A stretch of DNA of 64,000 nucleotides from Mycobacterium fragae (GTDB lineage: Bacteria > Actinomycetota > Actinomycetes > Mycobacteriales > Mycobacteriaceae), in the NCBI RefSeq assembly GCF_002102185.1, contig NZ_LQOW01000014.1:62001-126000 (forward strand), given 5' to 3'. A program made the position numbers and the translations under genes. Position 1 is the stretch's first letter; every line of letters begins with the position of its first letter. Positions 17,035 through 24,972 of the stretch are shown here, piece by piece. The notes under the pieces were generated by a model. That model searched no databases. It saw only the letters and a list, made by a program, of their open reading frames with translations, and was not told the DNA's origin.

Positions 17035-17654
17035 TGCCGGCAGACGTCCTGACCGCCAAGGGCCGCCAAACCAGGCAGGCCATCGAGCAGGCTGCCCGCA
17101 AGCTGTTCGCGGAACGGGGCTTTCATGGCACCACGCTGGCCGACATCACATCGGCCGCCGGAAAATCACCGGCGGTGTTCTACCGCTATTTCGCCGACAA
17201 AGAAGACCTGCTGGCTGCGCTGGCGGAGTCTTTTCTACACGATGTCGTCACCCCCTCCGGGTTGAGCCTGCACCTGCCGGAGTCCCCGGATGACGATGGG
17301 TTCTTCACCTCGGTGGTCACCGGCTACTGGAACATCTTCAAGCAGAACATCGGCATCATGATCGCCGTCGCCCAGCTGGCCGCAACCCAGCAGCGGTTTG
17401 CGGCTGTGCAGAACGAATTTCGGCGTTTCGGCATGGACATCGTGAGCGCTTCTGTCCGCCGTGCCCAGGAGCAGGGTTACGGAACCGAGCTCAACCCGCA
17501 GCACACGGCAGCGGCCATCGCGTTGCTGTTCGAGAACTTCACCACCGTCTTCGTGGGCCCGTCCGGCCCTGCAGGGCTTGACCTGGAAATCAGTGACGAG
17601 GATGCTATCGCAACCCTGTCGGCCATCTGGAAGAAAACTCTGTACGGCGCGTAA
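17034..17654 (+). CDS. TetR-family regulator embedded in the catabolic operon
   Basis: A 206-residue TetR protein. The helix-turn-helix is at about 8-55 (AKGRQTRQAIEQAARKLF, then LADITSAAGKSPAVFYRYFADK), with an all-helical C-terminal domain. Its ATG shares one base with the HMG-CoA-lyase stop (TGATG), so it is co-translated with the enzymes it most likely controls, giving a self-limiting circuit. The palindrome over the operon promoter (12622-12637) is a candidate binding site. Confidence 0.87.
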   Translation: MPADVLTAKGRQTRQAIEQAARKLFAERGFHGTTLADITSAAGKSPAVFYRYFADKEDLLAALAESFLHDVVTPSGLSLHLPESPDDDGFFTSVVTGYWNIFKQNIGIMIAVAQLAATQQRFAAVQNEFRRFGMDIVSASVRRAQEQGYGTELNPQHTAAAIALLFENFTTVFVGPSGPAGLDLEISDEDAIATLSAIWKKTLYGA

Positions 17655-17664
17655 GGAGATCACC

Positions 17665-18903
17665 GTGGACTTCACTCTGCCAGAACACCTCCCGGGCTTG
17701 CTCGCCGAGATGGATGCGTTCATCGAAGCCGAGATCAAACCGCTGGAACGCGAACACATCCAGTATTTCGACAAGCGTCGGGAGCATGCCCGCACCGATT
17801 GGGACAACGACGGCATTCCGTCCCGTAAGTGGGAGGATCTGCTCGCCGAGATGCGCCGGCGAGCCGACAAGGCCGGCTGGCTGCGCTACGCGTTACCGGC
17901 GTCGCTGGGCGGGCGCGACGGCACCAACCTCGACATGGCCGTCATCCGTGAGCATCTGGCGCACAAGGGCCTCGGCCTGCACAACGACTTACAGAACGAG
18001 TCCTCGATTGTCGGGAACTTCCCGCAGGTGATCATGATGGAGCGGTTCGGCACCGAGGAGCAGCGTCGCGAATGGTCGGAGGCGCTGATCACCGGGGAAC
18101 GCTCGATGGCCTTCGGCCTTACCGAGCCGCAGCACGGATCCGACGCGACGTGGCTGGAAACGCATGCCAAGCCCGACGGGGACAGCTGGGTGATCAACGG
18201 CTCCAAGCGATTCAACACCGGCGTGCATCGTGCAACACATGACTTGATCTTCGCCCGCACCTCCGGTGAGCCCGGAGCGGCGCGGGGAATCACCGCGTTC
18301 CTGGTGCCGACCGATGCGCCCGGATTCAACATCCCCTACTACTGGTGGACGTTCAACATGCCCACCGATCACGGCGAAGTCGAGTTGACCGACGTGCGGG
18401 TGCCTGAAGATGCGATACTCGGCGAGGTGGACCGTGGCCTGGAGGTTGCCCAAACCTTCCTGCACGAGAACCGGATTCGGCAAGCGGCGAGCAGTCTGGG
18501 CGCAGCGCAATACTGCATCGACCGTGCCGCCGAGTATGCCGGCGAGCGCACGGTGTTCGGCAAGCCGCTGTCGGTCAACCAGGCCGTACAGTGGCCACTG
18601 GCGGAGCTGCAGACCGAAGCGCAGATGGTGCGGTTGCTGGTGCAGTACGCGGCCTGGCACTTGGACCGCAACCACCACATGGAGGTCTCGGACAAGGTTT
18701 CGATGGCCAATTACCGCGCCAATCGGTTGGTGTGCGATGCCGCCGACCGGGCCATGCAGGTCTTCGGGGGCCTGGGATACAGCCGCCACGAGCCGTTCGA
18801 GCACATCTACCGCCACCACCGCCGCTACCGCATCACCGAGGGCGCCGAGGAGATCCAGATCCGCCGAGTGGCCCAGCGGCTGTTCAAGTTCGGCAGAAAG
18901 TGA
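17665..18903 (+). CDS. Acyl-CoA dehydrogenase, ACAD10/11-LvaC type
   Basis: A 412-residue acyl-CoA dehydrogenase-fold flavoprotein: N-terminal helical domain, FAD/beta domain with FGLTEPQHGSDATWLET near 150-165, INGSKRFNTGV near 177, and the C-terminal helix bundle with QVFGGLGYSRHEPFEHIYR near 365-385. GTG 17665 is chosen because AAGGAG (17653-17658) precedes it. It overlaps an APH-fold kinase that is followed by a DUF6285-like gene; the same trio occurs in levulinate (Lva) loci, where the dehydrogenase eliminates phosphate from a 4-phosphoacyl-CoA to give an enoyl-CoA. I infer that reaction rather than ordinary alpha,beta-dehydrogenation. Confidence 0.85.
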   Translation: MDFTLPEHLPGLLAEMDAFIEAEIKPLEREHIQYFDKRREHARTDWDNDGIPSRKWEDLLAEMRRRADKAGWLRYALPASLGGRDGTNLDMAVIREHLAHKGLGLHNDLQNESSIVGNFPQVIMMERFGTEEQRREWSEALITGERSMAFGLTEPQHGSDATWLETHAKPDGDSWVINGSKRFNTGVHRATHDLIFARTSGEPGAARGITAFLVPTDAPGFNIPYYWWTFNMPTDHGEVELTDVRVPEDAILGEVDRGLEVAQTFLHENRIRQAASSLGAAQYCIDRAAEYAGERTVFGKPLSVNQAVQWPLAELQTEAQMVRLLVQYAAWHLDRNHHMEVSDKVSMANYRANRLVCDAADRAMQVFGGLGYSRHEPFEHIYRHHRRYRITEGAEEIQIRRVAQRLFKFGRK

Positions 18904-19889
18904 CCAACGTCGCGGAGTTGTCACCGGCGCTGGCCCGGGTGGTGGCGATGGCGCTCGACGCCGACGTCACGATCGAGAACCTGCATGCGCTCACCGGCGG
19001 GGCCAGTCGCAGCACGTTGGCGTTCGACGCCGTCACACCCGAGGGGCGCAGGCCCTTGATCTTACGCATCGGACCGCCGGACGACATGCACGCCGGCATG
19101 GAGCTCGAGGCCAGTGTCCAGGCCGCGGCCGCCGCGGCAGGCGCGCCGGTCCCGCGGATTCTGGTCGCCGACAATTCCACTGCCGCGCTGGGCAATCCGT
19201 TTTTGATCTGTGAAGCGGTCGAGGGTGAGACGATCGTGCGCCGCATCGAGCGGATGCTCGAGAGAGGAGGAGGGGCCGCCGGCCGCGAAAGTCTGCTGCG
19301 CCAGTGCGCGCAGGCGCTGGCCGCGATTCACCGCGCCGAGCCCGGCGATGCGGCGCTGGCCAGCGAGGACCAGCTCGGTGAGTGGCGCGCGCGGCTGGAC
19401 GCCATGGGCGACACCACCGCCACCTTCGAGTGGGCGTTTCGCTGGCTGGGCGCGCACCGGCCGGCACCGTCACCGCCGCGCCTGGTGCACGGCGACTTCC
19501 GGATGGGCAACCTCATCGTCGACGGCTCCGAGCTTGCCGCCGTGCTCGATTGGGAGCTGGTGCACATCGGTGAGGTGTACGAGGACCTGGCCTGGTTCTG
19601 CATTCGCGCTTGGCGGTTCGGCGCGCCGGCCAGCCGCGCCGCCGGCGGCTTGGGCAGCATCGAAAGCTTTCTCAGCTCCTACGAACAAGCCGGCGGGACC
19701 ACCGTCGACCGGGCGGCGTTTCGCTGGTGGTTGGTGTTGGCCACGCTGCGGTGGGGAATCATCTGCCGCTACCAGGCGGAGCGCCACCTGAGCGGGCAGA
19801 ACCGGTCGGTGGAGCTGGCGACAATCGGGCGTCGGGTCTGCGAGACGGAGTGGGATCTGCTCACCTTGCTGGACGGGACACATCAATGA
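18900..19889 (+). CDS. APH-fold kinase, probable 4-hydroxyacyl-CoA kinase (LvaA-like)
   Basis: A 329-residue aminoglycoside-phosphotransferase-like protein. It has the ALTGGASRSTLAFD glycine-loop region near 22-36, Brenner's catalytic motif HGDFRMGN near 196-203 (the Asp is the base) and the magnesium motif DWELVHIGEVYEDLAWF near 216. Fused or adjacent to acyl-CoA dehydrogenases (ACAD10/11, LvaA), such kinases phosphorylate the hydroxyl of 4-hydroxyacyl-CoAs rather than antibiotics. It starts with GTG in a GTGA overlap with the dehydrogenase stop and overlaps the next gene by 4 nt. Antibiotic resistance is not indicated. Confidence 0.85.
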   Translation: MTNVAELSPALARVVAMALDADVTIENLHALTGGASRSTLAFDAVTPEGRRPLILRIGPPDDMHAGMELEASVQAAAAAAGAPVPRILVADNSTAALGNPFLICEAVEGETIVRRIERMLERGGGAAGRESLLRQCAQALAAIHRAEPGDAALASEDQLGEWRARLDAMGDTTATFEWAFRWLGAHRPAPSPPRLVHGDFRMGNLIVDGSELAAVLDWELVHIGEVYEDLAWFCIRAWRFGAPASRAAGGLGSIESFLSSYEQAGGTTVDRAAFRWWLVLATLRWGIICRYQAERHLSGQNRSVELATIGRRVCETEWDLLTLLDGTHQ

Positions 19890-20230
19890 GCGAGCTCTAT
19901 GGCCGCCCGACCGCTGCCGAACTCGTCGGCGCCGTCGCCGAATTCCTGGAATCCGATGTGCGGGCCGCGACGAGTGGTCAGGTCAACTTCCACGCCCGGG
20001 TGGCCGCCAACGCGTTGCGCATGGTGGAGCGTGAACTGCTCGTCGACTCACCCGAGGACGTCAGGGATGCATTGGCCGGCTTGGGTTTCGGCGACGAAGA
20101 CGAATTGGCGGCCGCAATCCGGGCCGGCGCCCTGGACAACGCTGGCGAGAAGCTGCTGTCGTGTCTGCGGACGCTGGTACGGCATCGGTTATCCGTCGCC
20201 CACCCCGGATACGACCGCGAGGAGGCTTAA
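19886..20230 (+). CDS. Small DUF6285-like (LvaB-type) partner protein
   Basis: A 114-residue acidic helical protein with the pattern PTAAELVGAVAEFLESDV, FHARVAANALRMVERELL and a C-terminal VRHRLSVAHPGYDRE, which resembles DUF6285. In the Pseudomonas Lva pathway the small LvaB protein is needed by the LvaA kinase; this gene occupies the equivalent position, coupled by ATGA to the kinase gene. It closes the eight-gene operon and ends four bases inside the convergent gene. Assignment is from pattern recognition and context. Confidence 0.75.
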   Translation: MSELYGRPTAAELVGAVAEFLESDVRAATSGQVNFHARVAANALRMVERELLVDSPEDVRDALAGLGFGDEDELAAAIRAGALDNAGEKLLSCLRTLVRHRLSVAHPGYDREEA

Positions 20231-20937
20231 TTGCAGTCAAAAGGCTTCTGCCGCATCGCACTAACGCGGTAGCACTCGACGAAGTCGCCGTAGCCGCACG
20301 TTTCGGCCAAGGCCAGCTCGCCTTCTCGATCCACTTCCTCGAGATCATCCATCCACTGCCGCACGAACACCGCACCTGTCCTCGGTGCCGCCGGCAGGGC
20401 TTGTTGGCTGGCACGCAGCCGGCTGAGGCAACGAATGTATTGGTCAGCCAAGGTCAATCGATGAACTCCGGTCACCAAATCGATTGCCTCGCCGGCCCAT
20501 AGCCGCACGATGCGGCGATACGCACAGATTTCTTCGGCTGGTATCCCGGCGTGGCCCAGAATAGAGCGTGCTTTGCCGACCTCCGCCAATAGTCTTCTGC
20601 GCCGAGCTTTGAGATTCTCTCGCGCCGAATAGAGATCGGCTCCGATTCGGCCATCCGTCGCTGGAACGGTAGGCCGGCTCGTCGACGGAGGATGGATCGC
20701 ATGGCGGACATCAACTCGCGCCCAATCGCCGAAACTCTCGGCCCACAGCCCGAGTTCACCGATCGCGACGTTCAGCTCGGCGCGGTGCACGTCCAGGTGC
20801 GCTGCATATTGGCTCCGGCCTTTGGCTGTCATCAATTGTGATGCTTGGACGGCGGCATGGGTGAACGCGCCGTGCGCCGCAACCAGGGCGCTGATCTGGT
20901 CGCGGCCGCGCCGCTTGCTGTCGATGTCGGTCACCAC
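20227..20937 (-). CDS. Hypothetical helical protein
   Basis: A 236-residue open frame on the minus strand with two adjacent GTG start candidates (20937, 20934). I recognise no domain. It is charged, largely helical in appearance, lacks a signal peptide or membrane segment, and has three cysteines after residue 130 including one near the C-terminal end (KPFDC). The last four bases overlap the stop of the DUF6285-like gene on the other strand, so the two are tightly convergent. The length and absence of a competing frame support coding, but nothing indicates a role. Confidence 0.6.
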   Translation of the reverse strand: MVTDIDSKRRGRDQISALVAAHGAFTHAAVQASQLMTAKGRSQYAAHLDVHRAELNVAIGELGLWAESFGDWARVDVRHAIHPPSTSRPTVPATDGRIGADLYSARENLKARRRRLLAEVGKARSILGHAGIPAEEICAYRRIVRLWAGEAIDLVTGVHRLTLADQYIRCLSRLRASQQALPAAPRTGAVFVRQWMDDLEEVDREGELALAETCGYGDFVECYRVSAMRQKPFDCN

Positions 20938-21053
20938 TGCCGTACTAGTCCCGTATCACGGTCGTCGGGGTGTCGAGATCAAATACTAGGACGTGGCTCA
21001 GCAATACGTGCCGAGGCTCGGCGGTCGTCGTCGAGTCGAATCCAGCGCAGAGG

Positions 21054-21081
21054 GCCGTCCGCGCATGATCGCGCGGACGGC
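21054..21081 (-). terminator. Strong hairpin downstream of hsp18
   Basis: GCCGTCCGCGC (21054-21064) and GCGCGGACGGC (21071-21081) form a perfect 11-bp stem with a 6-nt loop, 17 bases past the hsp18 stop on the minus strand. There is no U-tract, which is usual for mycobacterial terminators. Confidence 0.6.
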
Positions 21082-21098
21082 ACCGAGGCGAGGCCCGG

Positions 21099-21533
21099 CT
21101 AGGCGCTGATCGCTTGCCGGTCGGCGCCTGACTGGATGGCGATCTTGCGGGGCTTCGCCTGCTCAGCCACGGGGACCGTCAGCCGCAGTACCCCGTCGGT
21201 GTAGTCGGCGCTGATGTTCTCGGTGTCCAGCTGGTCACCGAGGAACAGCTGCCGGCTGAAGACCCCGTGCGGGCGTTCTGCGGTCACCCAGTCATGGCCC
21301 TCGTCCCCTGCGTACGGGCGCTCGGCGCGCACCGTCAGCGCGTCATGGTCGACGGTGATGTCAATCGAATCCGCCTTGATGCCCGGCAGGTCAAGCTCGA
21401 CGAGGAACTTGTCACCTTCACGCCAGACATCCATCGGCATCACCGCCGGACGTGTGGCGGTACCGACGGGGTTCCCCCAAAGTTGCTGGGTCAGCCGGTC
21501 GATGTCACGAAACAGTGGTTCGAACCTCAGCAT
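21099..21533 (-). CDS. hsp18: Small heat-shock protein Hsp20, 18-kDa antigen type
   Basis: A 144-residue alpha-crystallin-domain chaperone that holds unfolding proteins in the cytosol. [20 protein letters not shown] matches the start of the mycobacterial 18-kDa antigen; the alpha-crystallin domain runs from about 38 to 130 ([17 protein letters not shown] to [11 protein letters not shown]), followed by a short tail with the IAI-type motif. ATG 21533 fits the AAGGAGG Shine-Dalgarno at 21548-21542; an ATG six bases upstream is too close to it. This type is known from M. leprae and M. avium-group species rather than M. tuberculosis. Confidence 0.9.
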   Translation of the reverse strand: MLRFEPLFRDIDRLTQQLWGNPVGTATRPAVMPMDVWREGDKFLVELDLPGIKADSIDITVDHDALTVRAERPYAGDEGHDWVTAERPHGVFSRQLFLGDQLDTENISADYTDGVLRLTVPVAEQAKPRKIAIQSGADRQAISA

Positions 21534-21685
21534 GGCCATCACCTCCTTGGTCTCATGGCAGGTATCTATCGTTTTCGCCACAGAAAACCTCTGTGTCCAG
21601 CCACATATTCCCCAACGACTGGGAAAAGTCCGGCCTGGCGGCCCGGCCATATGCCCCAGCCGAACGATGTACGGTCATGTCTGCC

Positions 21686-22099
21686 ATGCCCACTACCGAG
21701 TCCGGCCATAGTCAGGAAGTAATCGTCGACCTGGCCGATCGACTGTTCACCGCGATCGAGGGCAGCGACGTGGCGACACTCGAGCGGATCTTCAGCGACG
21801 ACGTCGCGGTGTGGCGGGTCGGTGCGCGGCGCGACAACGATAAAGAACGGGCCCTGCGGGTGCTGCGCTGGTTCATCGACCTCACCGCCGAACGCCGCTA
21901 CGAGATCCTCGACCGCCAGTTGTTTGCCAACGGCTTCGTCCAGCAGCACATCCTGCATGCCACGGGCCACAACGGCGGATCGATCGCAATGCGCGTGTGC
22001 ATCGTGATTAAGTTGGGTGTCGACGCCGCGAAACAGGCCCTGATCAGCCGTATCGACGAGTACTTCGACCCAGCCGAAATGGCGCCCCTGATTGACTAG
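21686..22099 (+). CDS. NTF2-like (SnoaL/ketosteroid-isomerase-fold) protein
   Basis: A 137-residue protein with the SnoaL/NTF2 cone-shaped fold pattern: VDLADRLFTAIEGSDVATLE, IFSDDVAVWRV, then a beta-rich half (YEILDRQLFANGFVQQHIL) and C-terminal ISRIDEYFDPAEM. Such proteins are isomerases, hydrolases or limonene-epoxide-hydrolase-like enzymes, or simply bind hydrophobic ligands. ATG 21686 is preferred because TACGGT (21670-21675) would place the transcript start a few bases upstream; ATG 21677 is an alternative. It is divergent from hsp18 and followed by a YceI gene. Confidence 0.75.
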   Translation: MPTTESGHSQEVIVDLADRLFTAIEGSDVATLERIFSDDVAVWRVGARRDNDKERALRVLRWFIDLTAERRYEILDRQLFANGFVQQHILHATGHNGGSIAMRVCIVIKLGVDAAKQALISRIDEYFDPAEMAPLID

Positions 22100-22117
22100 C
22101 CGGTGACGGAGGTGCTG

Positions 22118-22651
22118 ATGACCACCGTGGAAACACTGCTGAGCGATCCAGACACCGCCGGGGTGTGGAACCTGGTTCCCGATCGCTCCGACATCACCTT
22201 CAAGATCAAGAACTTCTGGGGGCTGCTCAACGTCAAAGGCCGGTTCACCGACTTCGACGGCGACGGCCAGGTCACCGGCAAGGGCGCAGTCTTCGGCCGC
22301 ATCGACATCAAGGCGGCCTCGCTGTACACCGGCATCGGCAAACGCGACGAGCACCTGCGGTCCGCGGACTTCTTCGACGTCGAGCATTTCCCGGACATCA
22401 GTGTCGTGGTCACCGCCGTGCAGCCGACCACCGGCAACGCCGCCGACCTGCGGGCCGAATTCACGATCAAGGGCATCACCGCGCAGCTGCCGCTGCCGGT
22501 GCGGGTCAGCGTGCTCGACGACGGCTCGGTGCGGGTGTCAGCGAAAACCCAGGTCGACCGGGCCCAGTTCGGCGTCGACTGGAACCGCGTCGGCATGATC
22601 GGCAAAACCGCGACGGCATCGGCCGATGCCGTCTTCGTCCGGGCCGGCTAA
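22118..22651 (+). CDS. YceI-family lipid-binding protein (cytoplasmic form)
   Basis: A 177-residue YceI-like lipocalin-fold protein: VWNLVPDRSDITFKIKNFWG, the repeated strands VTGKGAVFGRIDIKAASLYTG and RDEHLRSADFFDVEHFPDIS that are the family hallmark, and a final ADAVFVRAG strand. No signal peptide is present. YceI proteins bind polyisoprenoid or other long amphiphilic molecules. ATG 22118 follows GGAGGT; a GTG at 22103 is also in frame. It begins 18 bases after the NTF2-like gene, so the two are probably co-transcribed. Confidence 0.87.
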   Translation: MTTVETLLSDPDTAGVWNLVPDRSDITFKIKNFWGLLNVKGRFTDFDGDGQVTGKGAVFGRIDIKAASLYTGIGKRDEHLRSADFFDVEHFPDISVVVTAVQPTTGNAADLRAEFTIKGITAQLPLPVRVSVLDDGSVRVSAKTQVDRAQFGVDWNRVGMIGKTATASADAVFVRAG

Positions 22652-22669
22652 GCCACGTGCGCCGGGCAG

Positions 22670-22675
22670 TAGCAT
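22670..22675 (+). promoter_or_regulatory. -10 element for a leaderless receiver-protein transcript
   Basis: TAGCAT lies seven bases before the GTG at 22683, with no ribosome-binding site between, the spacing of mycobacterial leaderless promoters. Confidence 0.5.
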
Positions 22676-22682
22676 CTGCACC

Positions 22683-23096
22683 GTGCCTGCGACCAGCCCT
22701 GCTTCCACGGATGCCCTGCGGATCCTTGTATACAGCGACAACGCGAAAACCCGCGAAGAGGTGATGCTGGCGTTGGGCAAACGGCTGCATCCCGATCTGC
22801 CCGAGTTGGACTACGTCGAAGTCGCGACGGCGCCGATGGTGATCCGGCAGGTGGATGCGGGGGGCATCGACCTGGCCATCCTGGACGGGGAAGCGACACC
22901 GGTCGGCGGGATGGGGATCGCCAAGCAGCTGAAAGACGAGGTTGCCCAGTGTCCGCCGATCGTGGTGCTCACCGGACGGCGTGACGACGCCTGGCTGGCC
23001 AGCTGGTCACGCGCCGAGGCGGCCGTGCCACATCCGATCGATCCCATCGGCCTGAGCCGGACGGTGCTCGGACTGCTGCGCGCACCGGTCCAGTAA
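22683..23096 (+). CDS. Atypical stand-alone receiver protein, Rv3143-like
   Basis: A 137-residue single receiver domain with no output domain, very close from memory to M. tuberculosis Rv3143. The beta1 acid is Asp19 (VYSDNAK), the phospho-acceptor candidate is Asp68 (LAILDGEATP) and Thr97 (VVLTGRR) fits the switch position. The usual acidic pair is reduced to one residue, and the conserved Lys before the final helix is replaced by His117 (PHPIDP), so phosphorylation may be abnormal. It immediately precedes nuoA, as in M. tuberculosis, where an interaction of Rv3143 with the respiratory chain has been reported. No sensor kinase is adjacent. Confidence 0.85.
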   Translation: MPATSPASTDALRILVYSDNAKTREEVMLALGKRLHPDLPELDYVEVATAPMVIRQVDAGGIDLAILDGEATPVGGMGIAKQLKDEVAQCPPIVVLTGRRDDAWLASWSRAEAAVPHPIDPIGLSRTVLGLLRAPVQ

Positions 23097-23177
23097 GACG
23101 CGAAATTCGCTCTCGCCATAACTGTTTCGCGGAGTCACGACCGGCTCTCGCCTTTGCGCGCGTGAGCCGTTCCCGGC

Positions 23178-23193
23178 TGTGTCGGAGCTCACA
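23178..23193. promoter_or_regulatory. Upstream CRP-like box before nuoA
   Basis: TGTGTCGGAGCTCACA matches the TGTGA-N6-TCACA consensus of mycobacterial CRP/Cmr-type regulators at nine of ten positions. It lies about 100 bp before the nuoA ATG and 56 bp from a second, very similar box. The gene-free region is 23097-23291. Confidence 0.6.
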
Positions 23194-23233
23194 TGCAGAC
23201 CCCTGAGCGAGGGCAGGCACCTGATCGCTAGGC

Positions 23234-23249
23234 TGTGTTTGAGCTCACA
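23234..23249. promoter_or_regulatory. Downstream CRP-like box before nuoA
   Basis: TGTGTTTGAGCTCACA is the second box and shares the GAGCTCACA half with the first. TAGGCT (23229-23234) just upstream is a -10 candidate, which would put this box over the transcription start and suggests a repressive role when occupied. Confidence 0.6.
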
Positions 23250-23291
23250 GTCGGTCAATGAAGACGAACAGCGAGGGAGCGGCTTCTCGGG

Positions 23292-23669
23292 ATGAATCTG
23301 TATCTGCCCATCCTGGTGCTCGGGGGGATCGCCGCAGCTTTTGCCGTGTTCTCGGTCGTGATCGCCAGCATCGTCGGCCCGTCCCGCTACAACCGGTCGA
23401 AACTGGAGGCCTACGAGTGCGGGATCGAACCCAGCGACCAGCCAGCGAACGCCCCGCACGCGGGCAGCGGGCAACGATTCCCGGTGAAGTACTACCTGAC
23501 CGCCATGTTGTTCATCGTCTTCGACATCGAAATCGTGTTCCTGTATCCGTGGGCGGTCAGCTACGACGCACTCGGAGTCTTCGCGCTCGTCGAGATGGCG
23601 GTGTTCATACTCACGGTGTTTGTGGCCTACGCCTACGTGTGGCGTCGCGGCGGCTTGACGTGGGATTGA
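23292..23669 (+). CDS. nuoA: NADH-quinone oxidoreductase subunit A
   Basis: A 125-residue membrane subunit of complex I with three transmembrane helices: [21 protein letters not shown] near the N-terminus, [18 protein letters not shown] in the middle and a C-terminal [18 protein letters not shown]. The cytoplasmic loop carries the conserved [11 protein letters not shown] and the acidic [11 protein letters not shown] motif near the quinone channel. ATG 23292 is the first good start after two CRP-like boxes, and it opens the fourteen-gene operon. Confidence 0.95.
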   Translation: MNLYLPILVLGGIAAAFAVFSVVIASIVGPSRYNRSKLEAYECGIEPSDQPANAPHAGSGQRFPVKYYLTAMLFIVFDIEIVFLYPWAVSYDALGVFALVEMAVFILTVFVAYAYVWRRGGLTWD

Positions 23670-23677
23670 GGTAAGAC

Positions 23678-24232
23678 GTGGGCCTGGAAGAGAAACTGCC
23701 CAGTGGTTTCCTGCTGACCACCGTGGAAACGCTGGCCGGCTACTTTCGCAAGAACTCGTTGTGGCCGGCGACATTCGGATTGGCCTGCTGCGCGATCGAG
23801 ATGATGGCGACCGCCGGGCCGAGGTTCGATATCGCGCGCTTTGGCATGGAGCGGTTCTCAGCGACTCCCCGCCAGGCCGATCTGATGATCGTCGCCGGCC
23901 GGGTCAGCCAGAAAATGGCGCCGGTGCTGCGTCAGATCTACGACCAGATGGCCGAGCCCAAGTGGGTGCTGTCGATGGGTGTGTGCGCATCCTCGGGCGG
24001 AATGTTCAACAACTACGCGATCGTGCAGGGCGTGGACCACGTCGTGCCGGTGGACATCTACCTGCCGGGCTGCCCGCCGCGCCCGGAGATGCTGCTGTAC
24101 GCAATCCTCAAGTTGCACGAGAAGATTCAGGAGATGCCGTTGGGCGTCAACCGGGAGCATGCCATCGCCGAAGCCGAAAAGGCGGCGCTGGCGGCCAGGC
24201 CCACGATCGAGATGCGCGGACTGCTGCGATGA
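23678..24232 (+). CDS. nuoB: NADH-quinone oxidoreductase subunit B
   Basis: A 184-residue peripheral-arm subunit that carries the terminal [4Fe-4S] cluster N2, which reduces menaquinone. Tandem cysteines in [10 protein letters not shown], a further Cys in [10 protein letters not shown] and one in [10 protein letters not shown] are the four cluster ligands. GTG start at 23678, eight bases after nuoA; its stop overlaps the nuoC start (ATGA). Confidence 0.95.
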   Translation: MGLEEKLPSGFLLTTVETLAGYFRKNSLWPATFGLACCAIEMMATAGPRFDIARFGMERFSATPRQADLMIVAGRVSQKMAPVLRQIYDQMAEPKWVLSMGVCASSGGMFNNYAIVQGVDHVVPVDIYLPGCPPRPEMLLYAILKLHEKIQEMPLGVNREHAIAEAEKAALAARPTIEMRGLLR

Positions 24233-24972
24233 GCTCACCGGACCACGACCCGCACCAAACAGCCGAGCCGTCCGGCGCGGGGGTGCCGCCGGATGGCGAA
24301 CGCGAAGTGATTGATGTTCGGCGCGGCATGTTCGGGGTTTCCGGCACCGGTGACACCTCGGGATACGGGCGGCTGGTGCGTCAGGTCACCGCCGCCGGCA
24401 GCAGCCCCCGGCCCTACGGCGGATACTTCGACGAGGTAGTCGACGCGCTGGCGGAGGCGTTGCAAGCCAACGGCATCGAACTCACCGACGCGATCGAGAA
24501 AGTCGTGGTCTACCCTCCCGGTCCGCACGCCGAGCTGACCCTGCATGTCCGCCGCGACCTTCTACCGCAGGTGGCCCAACACCTTCGCGACGAGCCGAAG
24601 CTGCGCTTCGAGTTGTGCATGGGGGTCAGCGGGGTGCATTACCCGCACGAAACCGGCCGCGAACTGCACGCGGTGTACCCGTTGAAGTCGATCACCCAGG
24701 GCCGCCGCGTTCGGCTGGAAGTGTCTGCGCCGGATAGTGATCCGCACATTCCGTCGCTGTTCGGGATCTATCCGACCAACGACTGGCACGAACGCGAGAC
24801 CTATGACTTCTTCGGCATCATCTTCGACGGCCACCCGTCGTTGACCCGGATCGAGATGCCCGACGACTGGCAGGGGCACCCGCAACGCAAGGACTACCCA
24901 CTCGGCGGCATCCCAGTCGAGTACAAGGGTGCAGAGATTCCCCCGCCCGACGAGCGGAGGGCCTACAACTGA
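24229..24972 (+). CDS. nuoC: NADH-quinone oxidoreductase subunit C
   Basis: A 247-residue hydrophilic subunit with the 30-kDa-subunit signature [20 protein letters not shown] near residue 186 and the C-terminal DYPLGG. It is separate from NuoD, unlike the fused NuoCD of E. coli. The N-terminal ~45 residues are a low-complexity hydrophilic extension that appears actinobacterial. ATG 24229 overlaps the nuoB stop, and the stop shares one base with nuoD. Confidence 0.95.
   Translation: MSSPDHDPHQTAEPSGAGVPPDGEREVIDVRRGMFGVSGTGDTSGYGRLVRQVTAAGSSPRPYGGYFDEVVDALAEALQANGIELTDAIEKVVVYPPGPHAELTLHVRRDLLPQVAQHLRDEPKLRFELCMGVSGVHYPHETGRELHAVYPLKSITQGRRVRLEVSAPDSDPHIPSLFGIYPTNDWHERETYDFFGIIFDGHPSLTRIEMPDDWQGHPQRKDYPLGGIPVEYKGAEIPPPDERRAYN

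Noticed and set aside
18900-19889. Aminoglycoside-resistance gene
   Set aside because: The APH fold is real, but the coupling to an acyl-CoA dehydrogenase and a DUF6285-like gene points to metabolism, not drug resistance.
21611-21635. Possible DosR-type box near hsp18 (GACTGGGAAAAGTCC)
   Set aside because: It departs from the GGGACT-N-AGTCCC core in both halves and only the inner GACT/AGTC pair is symmetrical; not enough to call.
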